Part shown: positions 42,557 through 51,611 of the stretch, piece after piece | How the letters are laid out: every line of letters starts with the position of its first letter | How positions within the stretch are numbered: the stretch's first letter is position 1 | NCBI RefSeq assembly: GCF_030124325.1 | Contig: NZ_JASKLR010000003.1 | Coordinates: 1 to 64,000 of the forward strand | From: Sinorhizobium sp. 8-89 | GTDB taxonomy: Bacteria > Pseudomonadota > Alphaproteobacteria > Rhizobiales > Rhizobiaceae | Direction: 5' to 3' | DNA: 64,000 nt | The notes under the pieces: generated by a model | What the model saw: only the letters and a program-made list of their open reading frames with translations | Database searches by the model: none | Told to the model about the DNA's origin: nothing | Translations under genes and position numbers: made by a program

Positions 42557-43338
42557 TGAGGCTTGCCGCTCTGCAGATGAAATCCATTGCCGGCGACGTT
42601 GCCGCCAATCTCGGCCGGATCGGCGGGGCGGCGGCGGAGGCTTCACTCCAGGGTGCGACGTTGCTGGTCACGCCCGAACTCGGCATTACAGGCTACGGCG
42701 CGGGCGATGTGATCCGTGACCTCGCCGAGCCCGCCGATGGCCCTATCGTGCGGCGATTGCAGCAGATTTCGGCCGAAACCGGTATCGCGATCATTGCCGG
42801 CTTCGCCGAGCGCGAGGGCAATGCCGTCTACAACAGCGCGGTCTACGTCAACGGCGACGCCGCCCCGACCGTCTATCGCAAATCGCATCTTTATGGCGAC
42901 TATGAGCGCGGGCTGTTCACGCCGGCTGAGCCGTCGACGCGCCTCTTCGAACACCGGGGCGTCACCTGCGGCATGCTGATCTGCTACGATGTCGAGTTTC
43001 CCGAAAATGTCCGGCGGCTCGCGCTTGCCGGCGCCGAGGCGGTATTGGTGCCGACGGCGCTTCCGGCCGGCTGGTCGGGAACCTTCATCACCGAGCATAT
43101 GATCCAGACAAGGGCGTTCGAAAACCAGGTCTTCGTCGCCTACATCAATCATTGCGGTTCCGATCCGATGTTTTCTTTCGCCGGCTTGTCGCGGGTTGCC
43201 TCGCCGGACGGCCAACCCCTGGCGAAAGCCAATTCCGCGGACGAGACCCTGATCTTTGCCGAGATCGACCCGGGGGCATTTGCCATTTCGCGCTTGGAGA
43301 ATACTTATCTCAAGGACCTGCAGCGTCCGCACCGCTAG
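42553..43338 (+). CDS. carbon-nitrogen hydrolase (nitrilase-superfamily amidase)
   Basis: A 261-residue nitrilase-fold enzyme. The catalytic triad is visible: Glu in VTPELGITGYG, Lys in YRKSHLYGDYE and Cys in LICYDVEFPE near residue 140. It overlaps the permease gene by four bases, so it is part of the transporter operon. This branch hydrolyses simple amides or carbamoyl amines. A role as guanidinobutyramide or N-carbamoylputrescine amidohydrolase would fit the ureohydrolase, but this is inference. Confidence 0.9.
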   Translation: MMRLAALQMKSIAGDVAANLGRIGGAAAEASLQGATLLVTPELGITGYGAGDVIRDLAEPADGPIVRRLQQISAETGIAIIAGFAEREGNAVYNSAVYVNGDAAPTVYRKSHLYGDYERGLFTPAEPSTRLFEHRGVTCGMLICYDVEFPENVRRLALAGAEAVLVPTALPAGWSGTFITEHMIQTRAFENQVFVAYINHCGSDPMFSFAGLSRVASPDGQPLAKANSADETLIFAEIDPGAFAISRLENTYLKDLQRPHR

Positions 43339-43493
43339 ATCGTTCGCGTTTAGAGAACAATCTGTTCGCGTCGTTTCCTCTTTTTGAAACGACCGGGCCG
43401 ACCGATGTTCTGCTCAACGAGGTGCCCGCCTTACGGCGCCGCGCGTCCCCGGATGCGCAAAGTCCGCCGTAACGCTTCGAATTGGAGGCAATC

Positions 43494-44447
43494 ATGAGCT
43501 TGCAACTAACAGGTATCCACCATCTCACGGCGATCACGGCCAATGCACCGGAAAACCTGCGCTTTTACACGAAGACGCTGGGACTGAGGCTGGTCAAGAA
43601 AACCGTCAATCAGGACGATACGACCGCCTACCATCTCTTCTATGCCGACGGGAAGGCGACGCCCGGAACGGACCTGACGTTCTTCGACTGGCCGGTCGGC
43701 CCCGAGGGACGCGGCACGCACAGCATTTCGCGCACCGGCCTTCGCGTTGGCAGTGCCGAAAGCGTCAGATGGTGGAAGCGCCGTTTCGAGGAGCTAAGCG
43801 TCTCCGCCGGCGAGGTCACGGAAATCGATGGCCGCACCTCGCTTGCCTTCGAAGACGGCGAAGGCCAGCGTTTCCGGCTGCTGGACGATGGCGGACTGAC
43901 GCCGTCGCATCCCTGGGACAGGAGCCCGGTTCCAGCCGAGCATCAGATCAAGGGCCTTGGTCCCATTACCATCAGCGTGCCGGATATCACCAACACGGCG
44001 CTCGTGCTCACGCATGTGATGAACATGGCGGAGGTGCGCCGCTACGCTTCGCCCGACGGCTCCGGCGAAGTACACGTCTTCTCGATGGGCGAGGGTGGTC
44101 CGGCGGCCGAATTGCATGTCGCGGTTCAACCGGACCTGCCGATTGCGCGCCAGGGCGCTGGCGCCGTTCACCACGTGGCGTTCCGGGCGCCGGACGTGGA
44201 CGCGCTGCATCAGTGGACCGAACGCCTGAACGGCTTCCGCCTGCCGTCGAGCGGCGAGGTCGAACGCTTCTATTTCCGCTCGCTCTACTTCCGGGAGCCG
44301 AACGGCATCCTGTTCGAGATCGCGACCGACGGGCCCGGTTTTGCTGTCGATGAACCGATGGAAACGCTCGGCGAAAGCCTGTCGCTGCCGCCCTTCCTGG
44401 AGCCCAAGCGGGCTCAGATCGAGGCAAGGCTGAAACCGCTGGAATAG
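43494..44447 (+). CDS. VOC-family ring-cleaving dioxygenase-like protein (MhqO-like)
   Basis: A 317-residue protein with paired vicinal-oxygen-chelate modules. The first opens [34 protein letters not shown] (residues 5-38), and the second has [11 protein letters not shown] and [21 protein letters not shown]. His and Glu positions fit the metal site. TTGGAGG lies 5 bases before the ATG. MhqO/MhqE relatives in Bacillus are induced by quinones and hydroquinones. The adjacent FMN reductase and VOC-esterase strengthen that reading. A good terminator follows. Confidence 0.87.
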   Translation: MSLQLTGIHHLTAITANAPENLRFYTKTLGLRLVKKTVNQDDTTAYHLFYADGKATPGTDLTFFDWPVGPEGRGTHSISRTGLRVGSAESVRWWKRRFEELSVSAGEVTEIDGRTSLAFEDGEGQRFRLLDDGGLTPSHPWDRSPVPAEHQIKGLGPITISVPDITNTALVLTHVMNMAEVRRYASPDGSGEVHVFSMGEGGPAAELHVAVQPDLPIARQGAGAVHHVAFRAPDVDALHQWTERLNGFRLPSSGEVERFYFRSLYFREPNGILFEIATDGPGFAVDEPMETLGESLSLPPFLEPKRAQIEARLKPLE

Positions 44448-44457
44448 TGCCAAAGCA

Positions 44458-44489
44458 AAAGCCGGGACGCTCCTCCTGGCTTTCTTTTT
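44458..44489 (+). terminator. rho-independent terminator of the VOC gene
   Basis: AAAGCCGGGA / TCCTGGCTTT, a 10-bp stem with one G-T pair and a 6-base loop, followed by CTTTTTG, 10 bases after the stop codon. Confidence 0.85.
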
Positions 44490-44522
44490 GTCCTTTGATC
44501 TCTAGTTCTAATGAGATGCGGC

Positions 44523-44629
44523 CTACAGCGCCCTGCGTCTTGTCCGACGCGCAAAAGATGCTGTAGCCCTTTGAATTGCTGCATGTTCTTATCCCTAAAT
44601 CGGCTAGGATTTAAGGAAACATGGAGTAG
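44523..44629 (-). repeat. RIME-like repeat, copy 5 (reverse orientation)
   Basis: Read on the plus strand it runs CTACAGCGCCCTGCGTC ... GATGCTGTAG, then CCCTTTGAATTGCTGCATG and CTAAATCGGCTAGGATTTAAGG to GGAGTAG. It is the reverse complement of the copy 1 layout, and lies between the VOC gene terminator and the FMN reductase gene. Confidence 0.85.
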
Positions 44630-44666
44630 CGCCACCGAGGCATAAATAAGAGGAAACCAAGCATTC

Positions 44667-45227
44667 ATGACGAAGATACTCGGCATATCAGGCAGTCTGC
44701 GGAAGGCTTCCTTCAATACGGCCTTGCTGAAGGCTGCAAAGTCCGTCGCGCCGGACGATGTCGAATTCGAGAGCGCGACGCTGCACGGCATCCCGCTTTA
44801 CGACGGCGATGTGGAGGCTGAGAGCGGCGTTCCGGCGGCGGCGGCCGATCTCAAGCAGAAGATCGTGGCGGCGCACGGCGTGATCCTTTTCACGCCGGAA
44901 TACAACAATTCGATGCCGGGCGTTTTTAAGAACGCGATCGACTGGCTCAGTCGCCCGCCGGCTGACATCCGAAAGGTGTTCGGTGGTCGTCCCTTTGCCT
45001 TGGCCGGCGCCTCTCCCGGCAGTTTCGGGACCATTCTCAGCCAGAATGCCTGGCTCGCCGTGATGCGGACGCTCGGAGCCGAGCTTTGGTCGGGTAAGCG
45101 GCTGATGCTGCCGAAGGCCGACACGCTCTTCGACAGCGAAGGGCAGTTGACCGACGACCAGACCAGGGAGCGGTTGCGCGGCTTCGTCAGGGCTTTCGCC
45201 GACCATGTCGCGACAGTGAAAGCATAA
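44667..45227 (+). CDS. NAD(P)H-dependent FMN reductase (ChrR/YieF-like)
   Basis: A 186-residue flavodoxin-like reductase. The FMN phosphate loop is GISGSLRKASFNTALL (residues 6-21) and the isoalloxazine segment is TPEYNNSMPGVFKNAIDWLSRPP. Such enzymes reduce quinones, azo dyes and chromate by two electrons. GAGGAAA lies 11 bases before the ATG. It is convergent with the VOC-esterase fusion gene, which begins 9 bases beyond its stop. Together with the two VOC genes this suggests quinone detoxification. Confidence 0.9.
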   Translation: MTKILGISGSLRKASFNTALLKAAKSVAPDDVEFESATLHGIPLYDGDVEAESGVPAAAADLKQKIVAAHGVILFTPEYNNSMPGVFKNAIDWLSRPPADIRKVFGGRPFALAGASPGSFGTILSQNAWLAVMRTLGAELWSGKRLMLPKADTLFDSEGQLTDDQTRERLRGFVRAFADHVATVKA

Positions 45228-45235
45228 GGCGGTGT

Positions 45236-46792
45236 TCAGAGCCTGTTTTCCGCCATCCAGCGGCGAATGGCTGCAACATCGTCGTCGCCGATACCGTGAT
45301 GGGTATCGATATCTAGTGCCTCGAGATTGGCGCCGGTATCGGCGAGGACCTTCTTCAAGGCCGGCGCATGTTTGCCGTAGGGATCCTGCTTTCCGGTGAG
45401 CACCAGGATGTTTGCTTCGGCAAGATCGGGCTTCGGCGCGTCTTCGAGCGCGGACATCGCGCGCATCATCACCACGTTCCTGAGCAGGCCGGGATAAAGC
45501 AGCATGACGGCAGCCAGCATGTTGGCGCCGTTGGAATAGCCGATGAATATTGTCTTGTCAGGAGCGAGCCCGTAGCCCTCGCACGCGCCTTCGACGAAGG
45601 CCACGAAGGCCGCTGCCTCCGAGCGGATGTCTTGCTGGTCGAAGGTCGTCATCGACACGCGGCGGAACCACCGGGGAAAACCTTCCTCGTTGCTTCGGCC
45701 ACGCATTCCGAGCAAGGTGGCGTGCGGATCGACCTGATGTCCGAAGGGAAGCATATCCGTCTCGTTGCCGCCGCTGCCGTGCAGCAGCACGAAGGTGCGA
45801 TCATTCGGCTGGTCCGGATGATAGAACCGGTGGATAAAGGGCAGGTCGCGCGGCGTTAGCCGCGGCTCGCCGGGAAGGGCGAATTGCGGCAGCTTGACCA
45901 AAGTCGCAGCCGCGTCGGCATCCAGATGCGATGGCAGGAAGAGCTTGGATCCGAGCGTGTCCGAAGGCTCGTCGACAGAAAAACCCGGACCGTCGGTGGC
46001 CAGCTCGAAGAGCGAGCCGCCCGGCTCACGCACATAGAGCGAGAAGAAGTACTTCCGGTCATGCGCATTGGTGGCGCCGGCGTGCTCCTGCTCGAGATCG
46101 GCGCGCACGGCAAGCACCGTCGCCTCGTCTGGCGCGCGAAAGGCGATATGGTCGATCGTGCCCGTGCCGGGCGCCGACGTCCAGAAGCCGGTGGCGTCGC
46201 GCACGTCGATGACATCTCCGGATTTCGACGTGAAGCGCCGGATCGTGGCTGTCGCTCCGGTCTCCGAATAGCCGAAATGGTTTTGAAGGAAGTGAGCGGT
46301 TTCCTTGGGCTTCTCGGTGAGAATGGTCGCGCCGCGCAGCCGCCGGACCGCGTCCGTTTCGGGGATGTCCCGGCTCGCCCACGGGGCAGGTTCGGCGAGC
46401 GCGTTCGTTCCGACCAGTTTCACGATCACGCCGTCCGGATCTTTCAGACGCAACACCGGTTCGCCGAACTCCTGTGCCGGGCCGGTCGCCTGAATGTTGA
46501 ATTGCAACGCACGCGTCAGCCAGAAGCCGATGCTCTCCGGCGGGATGGCAAAGGCGATTTCGCTCGGCTGGCCATGCCCGACGCGTCCTGGCGAGCCGTC
46601 CTCCCACATAAGGAAGGTAACGAGCGAACCTGGCGATCCCACCGCATCGCCGTAAAAGAGATGCAATTGATTAGGGTCCTCGTAGCCGCCGGTGCGCTTG
46701 ACGAGGCGCAGGCCGAGAAAGCCGACATAGAAATCGACATTTGCTTGCACTTTTCGGGCGATCAGGGTGATGTGGTGAATACCGCTCGTCAC
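45236..46792 (-). CDS. fusion of VOC ring-cleaving dioxygenase (MhqE-like) and alpha/beta carboxylesterase (MhqD-like)
   Basis: A 518-residue two-domain protein. Residues 1-300 are a paired VOC protein like the 43494-44447 product (GIHHITLIARK, then TIDHIAFRAPD and LFELATDGPGFSVDEP). Residues 310-518 are an alpha/beta hydrolase with LLHGSGGNETDM, nucleophile elbow GYSNGANM, Asp in LTGKQDPYG and His in DTHHGIG. In Bacillus these functions are separate neighbours (mhqE, mhqD). The GTG at 46792 has GGAAGG at 8 bases; an ATG at 46825 lies inside the RIME palindrome and would add 11 residues, so I prefer the GTG. An intradiol or extradiol cleavage product hydrolysed in the same chain is a reasonable inference. 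Confidence 0.85.
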   Translation of the reverse strand: MTSGIHHITLIARKVQANVDFYVGFLGLRLVKRTGGYEDPNQLHLFYGDAVGSPGSLVTFLMWEDGSPGRVGHGQPSEIAFAIPPESIGFWLTRALQFNIQATGPAQEFGEPVLRLKDPDGVIVKLVGTNALAEPAPWASRDIPETDAVRRLRGATILTEKPKETAHFLQNHFGYSETGATATIRRFTSKSGDVIDVRDATGFWTSAPGTGTIDHIAFRAPDEATVLAVRADLEQEHAGATNAHDRKYFFSLYVREPGGSLFELATDGPGFSVDEPSDTLGSKLFLPSHLDADAAATLVKLPQFALPGEPRLTPRDLPFIHRFYHPDQPNDRTFVLLHGSGGNETDMLPFGHQVDPHATLLGMRGRSNEEGFPRWFRRVSMTTFDQQDIRSEAAAFVAFVEGACEGYGLAPDKTIFIGYSNGANMLAAVMLLYPGLLRNVVMMRAMSALEDAPKPDLAEANILVLTGKQDPYGKHAPALKKVLADTGANLEALDIDTHHGIGDDDVAAIRRWMAENRL

Positions 46793-46816
46793 CGTCTTGT
46801 CCTTCCTGCTGTTCCC

Positions 46817-46919
46817 CTGCTGCATGATTCCTTAAATCGGAATCGATTTAAGGAATCATGCAGCGATTCAAGGTGCTACAGCGATCTTAGCGCGTCCGCT
46901 TGGACGCGCGGCGCTGTAG
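46817..46919 (+). repeat. RIME-like repeat, copy 6, with the most perfect palindromes
   Basis: The first palindrome has perfect 20-bp arms (46820-46839 and 46844-46863) around a GAAT loop. The second contains nested GCGCGTCC / GGACGCGC inside CTACAGCG / CGCTGTAG. This is the best model copy in the window. It sits just upstream of the VOC-esterase gene and 42 bases past the SDR gene end. Confidence 0.9.
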
Positions 46920-46961
46920 AACCGCCCGTCGGGTTGCCTTGTTTCGTCGGGCGGCCGTTTC

Positions 46962-47813
46962 TCAATCGCGGTCGAGGAATGCCTTGAAAGCGTCGCCGTG
47001 ATCGGGGTGCCAGCGCGAAAGCGGCGGCCGGTTCTCGACGATATCCCCGGCGGCCCACAGGATGCGTTTCTCGTCCGTCGAGCGGACGACTTCGTTGTCC
47101 GGGCAGAGGATATAGAAATCGCCGCGTTCGAGGCTATCCATCATGAAGTCCACCGTCTGCTCGGGCGTCCACGCTCCCGCCGGTTTCTCCGTCCGTCCAT
47201 GGGCGGTCAGCGACGTATAGACGAAACCGGGGATCAGCAGGTGGGCGGCAACCTTGCAGCCTTCGGTGTTGCGCAGCTCGTGCTGCAGCGCTTCGGTGAA
47301 GACCTTAACGCCGGCCTTCGACACGTTGTAGGCGGGGTCGCCGGGCGGCGTGGTGATGCCCTGTTTCGAGCCGGTATTGATGATCAGCCCCGGTTCGCCA
47401 TGGGCAATCATCGCGGGCGCGAAAATACGCGAGCCGTTGATGACACCCCAGAGATTGACGGCGATCACGCCTTCCCAGTTCTCCAGCGGGCCGAACATCG
47501 AACTGCCAGGCTGGATGCCGGCATTGTTCATCAGCACATGAACGTGGCCGAAGCGTTCGCGTACCGAGCGCGCCAGCGCCACGAGATCGTCAGGCCGGGA
47601 GACATCCGTGGCGATTGCGGCGACATCGCTCGCGCCCCCCGTGGCACCCTTTGCCACCTCGGTCGCAGCCGCCTGCAAGCGCTCACCGGGCAGGTCGGCA
47701 AGGACAACCTTCAGCCCGAGGCCAGCGAAGCGCTTGGCCGCGGCAAGTCCGATGCCAGAGGCAGCTCCGGTGATGACGGCGACATGGTTTTTTGCAATGG
47801 CGGCGTAGGACAT
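46962..47813 (-). CDS. short-chain dehydrogenase/reductase
   Basis: A 283-residue SDR. The cofactor loop is TGAASGIGLAAAK, NNAG is present, and the catalytic residues are Ser in IINTGSKQG and YNVSK. The ATG at 47813 gives the expected opening with the first beta strand at residue 10; the upstream extension lacks homology-like sequence. A GGGGATC lies about 6 bases before it. It is divergent from the Crp/Fnr gene. Substrate unknown; it may act on aldehyde or quinol products of its neighbours. Confidence 0.9.
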   Translation of the reverse strand: MSYAAIAKNHVAVITGAASGIGLAAAKRFAGLGLKVVLADLPGERLQAAATEVAKGATGGASDVAAIATDVSRPDDLVALARSVRERFGHVHVLMNNAGIQPGSSMFGPLENWEGVIAVNLWGVINGSRIFAPAMIAHGEPGLIINTGSKQGITTPPGDPAYNVSKAGVKVFTEALQHELRNTEGCKVAAHLLIPGFVYTSLTAHGRTEKPAGAWTPEQTVDFMMDSLERGDFYILCPDNEVVRSTDEKRILWAAGDIVENRPPLSRWHPDHGDAFKAFLDRD

Positions 47814-48022
47814 GGCGTAGATCCCCGTTGACGGCGGAAAGTTCCGAAAGAGATAGAGCGGCGCCGCTGCCAAGTCCATCGCAATCACCGCCGAACGGGC
47901 CCGTGAAACATCTGAAATGTCATCGCTTTCCAGCAACCTCCTTGTCCGCAAGCGCGTGAGCGCTACTTCACGACTTGGGTCTAATGGATGAGTGCCGTTG
48001 CACGCCCGGCCACGAGAAGTTC

Positions 48023-48778
48023 ATGGCAAGCCAAACGAGCAAGAACAGCAAGCGCACGCCCTGTGACCATTGTCCTCTTCGTCAGCTCGCGGTCTTCCGC
48101 GATTTCACAGCCGAGGAACTCGCCTTCGTTTCGGACTTCAAGACGGGCGAGTTGGCAGTCGATAGCGGCGCGACGATAGTTCTTGAAGGCACGCATAGCG
48201 CTCACCTCTTCACCGTTCTTTCCGGTTGGGGCTTTCGATACAAGATGCTCGATGACGGCCGGCGCCAGATCCTGAACTATGTCATGCCTGGAGACATCGT
48301 CGGACTGCAAGGCAGTCTGATGGGAGAAATGCAACATTCCATCGAGGCGCTTTCACCGGTTACTCTCTGCGTCTTCGAACGGGACAGGCTCAATCAGCTT
48401 TATACCAGGCATCCCGACCTTGCTTATGATCTGACCTGGATTGCAGCCCGGGAGGAACGCATGCTTGACGAGCATCTCCTGAGCATCGGCCGGCGTTCGG
48501 CACTTGAGAGGGCCGCCTATCTCCTTGCTTTTCTTTACCAGCGGGCAAAGGTACTGGACCTCTTTCGCGGCAATCGAGTCGCGATCCCGATCCGCCAACA
48601 ACATGTTGCCGATACGCTTGGCCTTTCGGTCGTCCACACCAACAAGACCCTGAAGAAACTTGCCGACCGCGGGCTTATTCGGTGGGTGGACGGTGGGTGC
48701 AACGTGCGCAATGTCGATGGGCTGCTTGCGATTGCCGAGTGGAGGGGTATCACCGAGCACAAGCGTCCATTCATCTGA
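48023..48778 (+). CDS. Crp/Fnr-family transcriptional regulator with N-terminal CxxC
   Basis: A 251-residue regulator. A cyclic-nucleotide-binding-like domain (about 30-140) has LSGWGFRYKMLDDGRRQILNYVMPGD, and the C-terminal winged helix has IPIRQQHVADTLGLSVVHTNKTLKKL. The N-terminus carries PCDHCPLRQ, a CxxC seen in many rhizobial members, but the full four-Cys pattern of an oxygen-sensing FNR cluster is not complete. Start choice: ATG 48023 has GAGAAG 5 bases upstream; ATG 47984 is an alternative. Many rhizobial members respond to low oxygen or stress. Confidence 0.88.
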   Translation: MASQTSKNSKRTPCDHCPLRQLAVFRDFTAEELAFVSDFKTGELAVDSGATIVLEGTHSAHLFTVLSGWGFRYKMLDDGRRQILNYVMPGDIVGLQGSLMGEMQHSIEALSPVTLCVFERDRLNQLYTRHPDLAYDLTWIAAREERMLDEHLLSIGRRSALERAAYLLAFLYQRAKVLDLFRGNRVAIPIRQQHVADTLGLSVVHTNKTLKKLADRGLIRWVDGGCNVRNVDGLLAIAEWRGITEHKRPFI

Positions 48779-48885
48779 TTTACTGGCCGTATGTCATTTT
48801 TAAGTGCCGAACCGCTCCTTAGCGCCTAGGTTAGCTTGTCGGGTCGAGCCCCGGTCTTGCGCAGGGTTCTGAAAGGGCGTCGGGA

Positions 48886-49272
48886 GTGCAAAGCAACGAA
48901 ATTCCGCCGACAATTAAGACGGTTCTCGTTTTGGACGACAATTTCATCATTGCGATGGACGCCGAGGAAATCCTCACATCCTTGGGAGTGGCAGAGGTTC
49001 ATGTCGCCACCAATGCCGAGCAGGCGTTGGAAATGGCTACCGCTCACTCGATCGATTTTGCCCTCATCGACGTCAATCTCGACAGCGATACAAGCTTTGT
49101 CGTCGCCGATGCCCTGATCGCGCGCGGCATCATGGTCGGATTTACCAGCGGATACGGAGAATCGTTTCCTTCGCCGCAGCATCTGCGCAGTATTCCGAGG
49201 ATCGACAAACCTTTCAGCGAGACGACGATCGGCAGCCTTATCGCCGCCGCGTATGACCAGCGCGGTCCTTGA
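48886..49272 (+). CDS. single-domain response regulator receiver protein
   Basis: A 128-residue CheY-like receiver without an output domain. The acidic pair is in VLVLDDNFIIAMD, the phosphoacceptor Asp is in ALIDVNLD, Ser/Thr is in VGFTSGYGE, and the Lys is in RIDKPFSE. The start is a GTG at 48886 with a GGGA close by; a weak site. It follows the Crp/Fnr gene by 107 bases. No histidine kinase is adjacent. Stand-alone receivers of this type in rhizobia often belong to phosphorelays with HWE kinases; partner unknown. Confidence 0.85.
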   Translation: MQSNEIPPTIKTVLVLDDNFIIAMDAEEILTSLGVAEVHVATNAEQALEMATAHSIDFALIDVNLDSDTSFVVADALIARGIMVGFTSGYGESFPSPQHLRSIPRIDKPFSETTIGSLIAAAYDQRGP

Positions 49273-49289
49273 AACGATTTCGTTGATCA

Positions 49290-50066
49290 TCAGGGCCTGC
49301 CGCGGGCGACGAACCAGGGATTGGCAAAATCGCTGTCGTGGCGCTGATTGCGCTTGCCATAGGTGAGCGGCGTTCCCTCCATGGTCAGCGTCTCGCCGCC
49401 GGCAGCCCGCAGAATGGCGTCGCCGGCTGCCGTGTCCCATTCCATGGTACGGCTGAAGCGCGGGTAGATGTCGGCAAGCCCTTCGGCCAGTAGGCAAAAT
49501 TTCAGCGATGAGCCGACAGCCTCATAATCGGCAATGCCCTGATCGGCGAGGTAGGCGATCGTCTCTGCGCTGTTGTGCCAGCGGCTGGTCAGCGCCACCG
49601 GCCGGTCGCCGCAGGTGCGGCAGCCGATAACTGCGTGGGGAGCGGCAACGCGATCGTCCTCGATCAAGGCCTTCCTCGCTTTGCCGGCACTTGCCGAATA
49701 GAGGATGCCGAGCGCGGGCGCATAAACCACGCCGGCAACGGGGACGCCATTCTCGATCAAGGCGATGTTGACGGTGAAATCGCTGCTGCGGCCTACGAAC
49801 TCCTTGGTGCCGTCCAGGGGATCGACGAGAAAGAAGCGTTTTCCGGAAATATCGGGTACATGCCCGGCCGCAACCGATTCCTCGGCGATGACCGGAATAT
49901 CGACAAAGTTCGCCGCGAGAGCGGCGAGGATTATGCGTTCGGCGCTGTGGTCCGCGTCGGTGACCGGCGAAGCATCGGCTTTGTAGGCGACGGCCGGCCC
50001 GGCGTTGTAAATGTCCAGGATTGCCCTTCCAGCCGCGATCGCCGATCTTTCCAGTATTTCCAGCAT
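49290..50066 (-). CDS. cysQ: 3'(2'),5'-bisphosphate nucleotidase, CysQ type
   Basis: A 258-residue inositol-monophosphatase-fold enzyme that hydrolyses PAP (and PAPS) to AMP (APS). The metal motif is FFLVDPLDGTKEFVGR, the second is MEWDTAAGDAIL, and EES at VIAEESVAAG supplies a Glu. The ATG at 50066 has AAGAG 4 bases upstream; the 56-residue upstream extension is Arg-rich noise. It is divergent from soxB and convergent with the receiver gene. Confidence 0.92.
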   Translation of the reverse strand: MLEILERSAIAAGRAILDIYNAGPAVAYKADASPVTDADHSAERIILAALAANFVDIPVIAEESVAAGHVPDISGKRFFLVDPLDGTKEFVGRSSDFTVNIALIENGVPVAGVVYAPALGILYSASAGKARKALIEDDRVAAPHAVIGCRTCGDRPVALTSRWHNSAETIAYLADQGIADYEAVGSSLKFCLLAEGLADIYPRFSRTMEWDTAAGDAILRAAGGETLTMEGTPLTYGKRNQRHDSDFANPWFVARGRP

Positions 50067-50291
50067 CGTCACTCTTCTTTTTCCACGCCGTTGCTGCGAT
50101 TCGCATGAGCCGGGCCGAATACCGATAGGCTTCTTCCGTTCATACTCAAATCTTTCTCTTTGCCGCAATCGCGGACGCTCGACGCCGTGGCGACCCATCA
50201 CCGCGGCATTTTGCAGCCGCAGGGCCTCTTGCATCTTTGCGTTGCGCTTCGCTTATGCAAAAGTGGCCGCGCAAGTGAACTGGATGCCTTC

Positions 50292-51542
50292 ATGCGCTAC
50301 TCCGCATTCTCGATCGTCAAGAACGCTCTCTCCGGAAATCTGAATTGGAAGCCGCAATGGCGACAGGCCGAGCCAAAATCGCATTATGACGTGATCATCG
50401 TCGGCGGTGGGGGTCATGGCCTTGCAACCGCTTATTATCTCGCCAAGGAATTCGGTATCAAAAACGTTGCCGTGCTGGAGAAGGGCTATCTCGGCTCCGG
50501 GAATGTCGGCCGCAACACGACGATCGTCCGCTCCAATTACATGCTGCCGGGCAACGAGCCGTTCTATGAATTTTCCATGAAGCTTTGGGAAGGGCTGGAG
50601 CGGGAGCTGAACTATAATGTGATGCTGTCGCAACGCGGCGTCATCATGCTTTACCACAGCGATGGCCAACGCGACGCCTATATACGGCGCGGCAACGCCA
50701 TGTGGATGGAAGGCGTGGCGGCGGAGCTGATCGAGCGCGATCAGCTGAAGAAGATGATCCCCTTTCTCAACTACGACCACGCCCGCTATCCGATCCTCGG
50801 CGGGCTCCTCCAGCGGCGCGCCGGTACGGCCCGACACGATGCGGTCGCCTGGGGTTACGCGCGCGGCGCCGACCGGCATGGTGTCGATATCATCGAGCAC
50901 TGCGAGGTGACCGCGATCCGTCGCGAGAATGGCGTCGTCACCGGTGTCGAGACGACCAAGGGGTTCATCGGCTGCGGCAAGCTCGCGCTGGCGGCCGCGG
51001 GCAACAGCTCCCGCGTCGGTGAGATGGCGGATCTGAAGCTGCCGATCGAGAGCCATGTGCTGCAGGCCTTCGTCACCGAAGGGCTGAAGCCCTGCATCGA
51101 TCATGTGATCGTCTATGGCGGCGGCCACTTCTATATCTCGCAGTCGGACAAGGGCGGCCTCGTCTTCGGGGCGGAGATCGACGGCTACTCCTCCTATGCC
51201 CAGCGCGGAAACCTCGCGACCGCCGAGCATGTGATGGAGGAGGGCGTAACGATGATCCCCGGTCTTTCGCGCGTCCGCGTGCTGCGCTCCTGGGCCGGCG
51301 TCATGGACATGAGCATGGACGGGTCGCCGATCATCGACCGCACGCCGATCGACAATCTCTACCTGAACTGCGGCTGGTGCTACGGCGGCTTCAAGGCTAC
51401 TCCCGCATCCGGTTACTGCTTTGCCCACCTGATCGCCAAGAACGACACGCATCCGGTCGCACGTGCCCTGAGGCTCGACCGCTTCGCCCGCGGCTATGCG
51501 GTCGACGAGGCCGGTGCCGGTCCACAACCCAATCTTCACTGA
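50292..51542 (+). CDS. soxB: sarcosine oxidase subunit beta (tetrameric)
   Basis: A 416-residue flavoprotein subunit of heterotetrameric sarcosine oxidase, which oxidises sarcosine to glycine, passing the methylene to tetrahydrofolate. The FAD motif is DVIIVGGGGHGLATAYYL near residue 33, followed by KGYLGSGNVGRNTTI, where the family also carries the covalent FMN His region. The C-terminus has NCGWCYGGFKATPASG. The ATG at 50292 matches the family start MRYSAFSIVKNAL. The gene heads a soxBDAG operon with 69 bases to soxD. Confidence 0.96.
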   Translation: MRYSAFSIVKNALSGNLNWKPQWRQAEPKSHYDVIIVGGGGHGLATAYYLAKEFGIKNVAVLEKGYLGSGNVGRNTTIVRSNYMLPGNEPFYEFSMKLWEGLERELNYNVMLSQRGVIMLYHSDGQRDAYIRRGNAMWMEGVAAELIERDQLKKMIPFLNYDHARYPILGGLLQRRAGTARHDAVAWGYARGADRHGVDIIEHCEVTAIRRENGVVTGVETTKGFIGCGKLALAAAGNSSRVGEMADLKLPIESHVLQAFVTEGLKPCIDHVIVYGGGHFYISQSDKGGLVFGAEIDGYSSYAQRGNLATAEHVMEEGVTMIPGLSRVRVLRSWAGVMDMSMDGSPIIDRTPIDNLYLNCGWCYGGFKATPASGYCFAHLIAKNDTHPVARALRLDRFARGYAVDEAGAGPQPNLH

Positions 51543-51611
51543 CAGAAGCGGCGAGCCCGCAGCGGCCGCATTTCGAGCCAACTGGACCCGCTCGGGCCCA
51601 AGGACAAGACG

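Noticed and set aside
48836-49117. Alternative 93-residue frame over the receiver gene
   Set aside because: Arg/Ser-rich shadow frame; the receiver motifs are all in the 48886-49272 frame.
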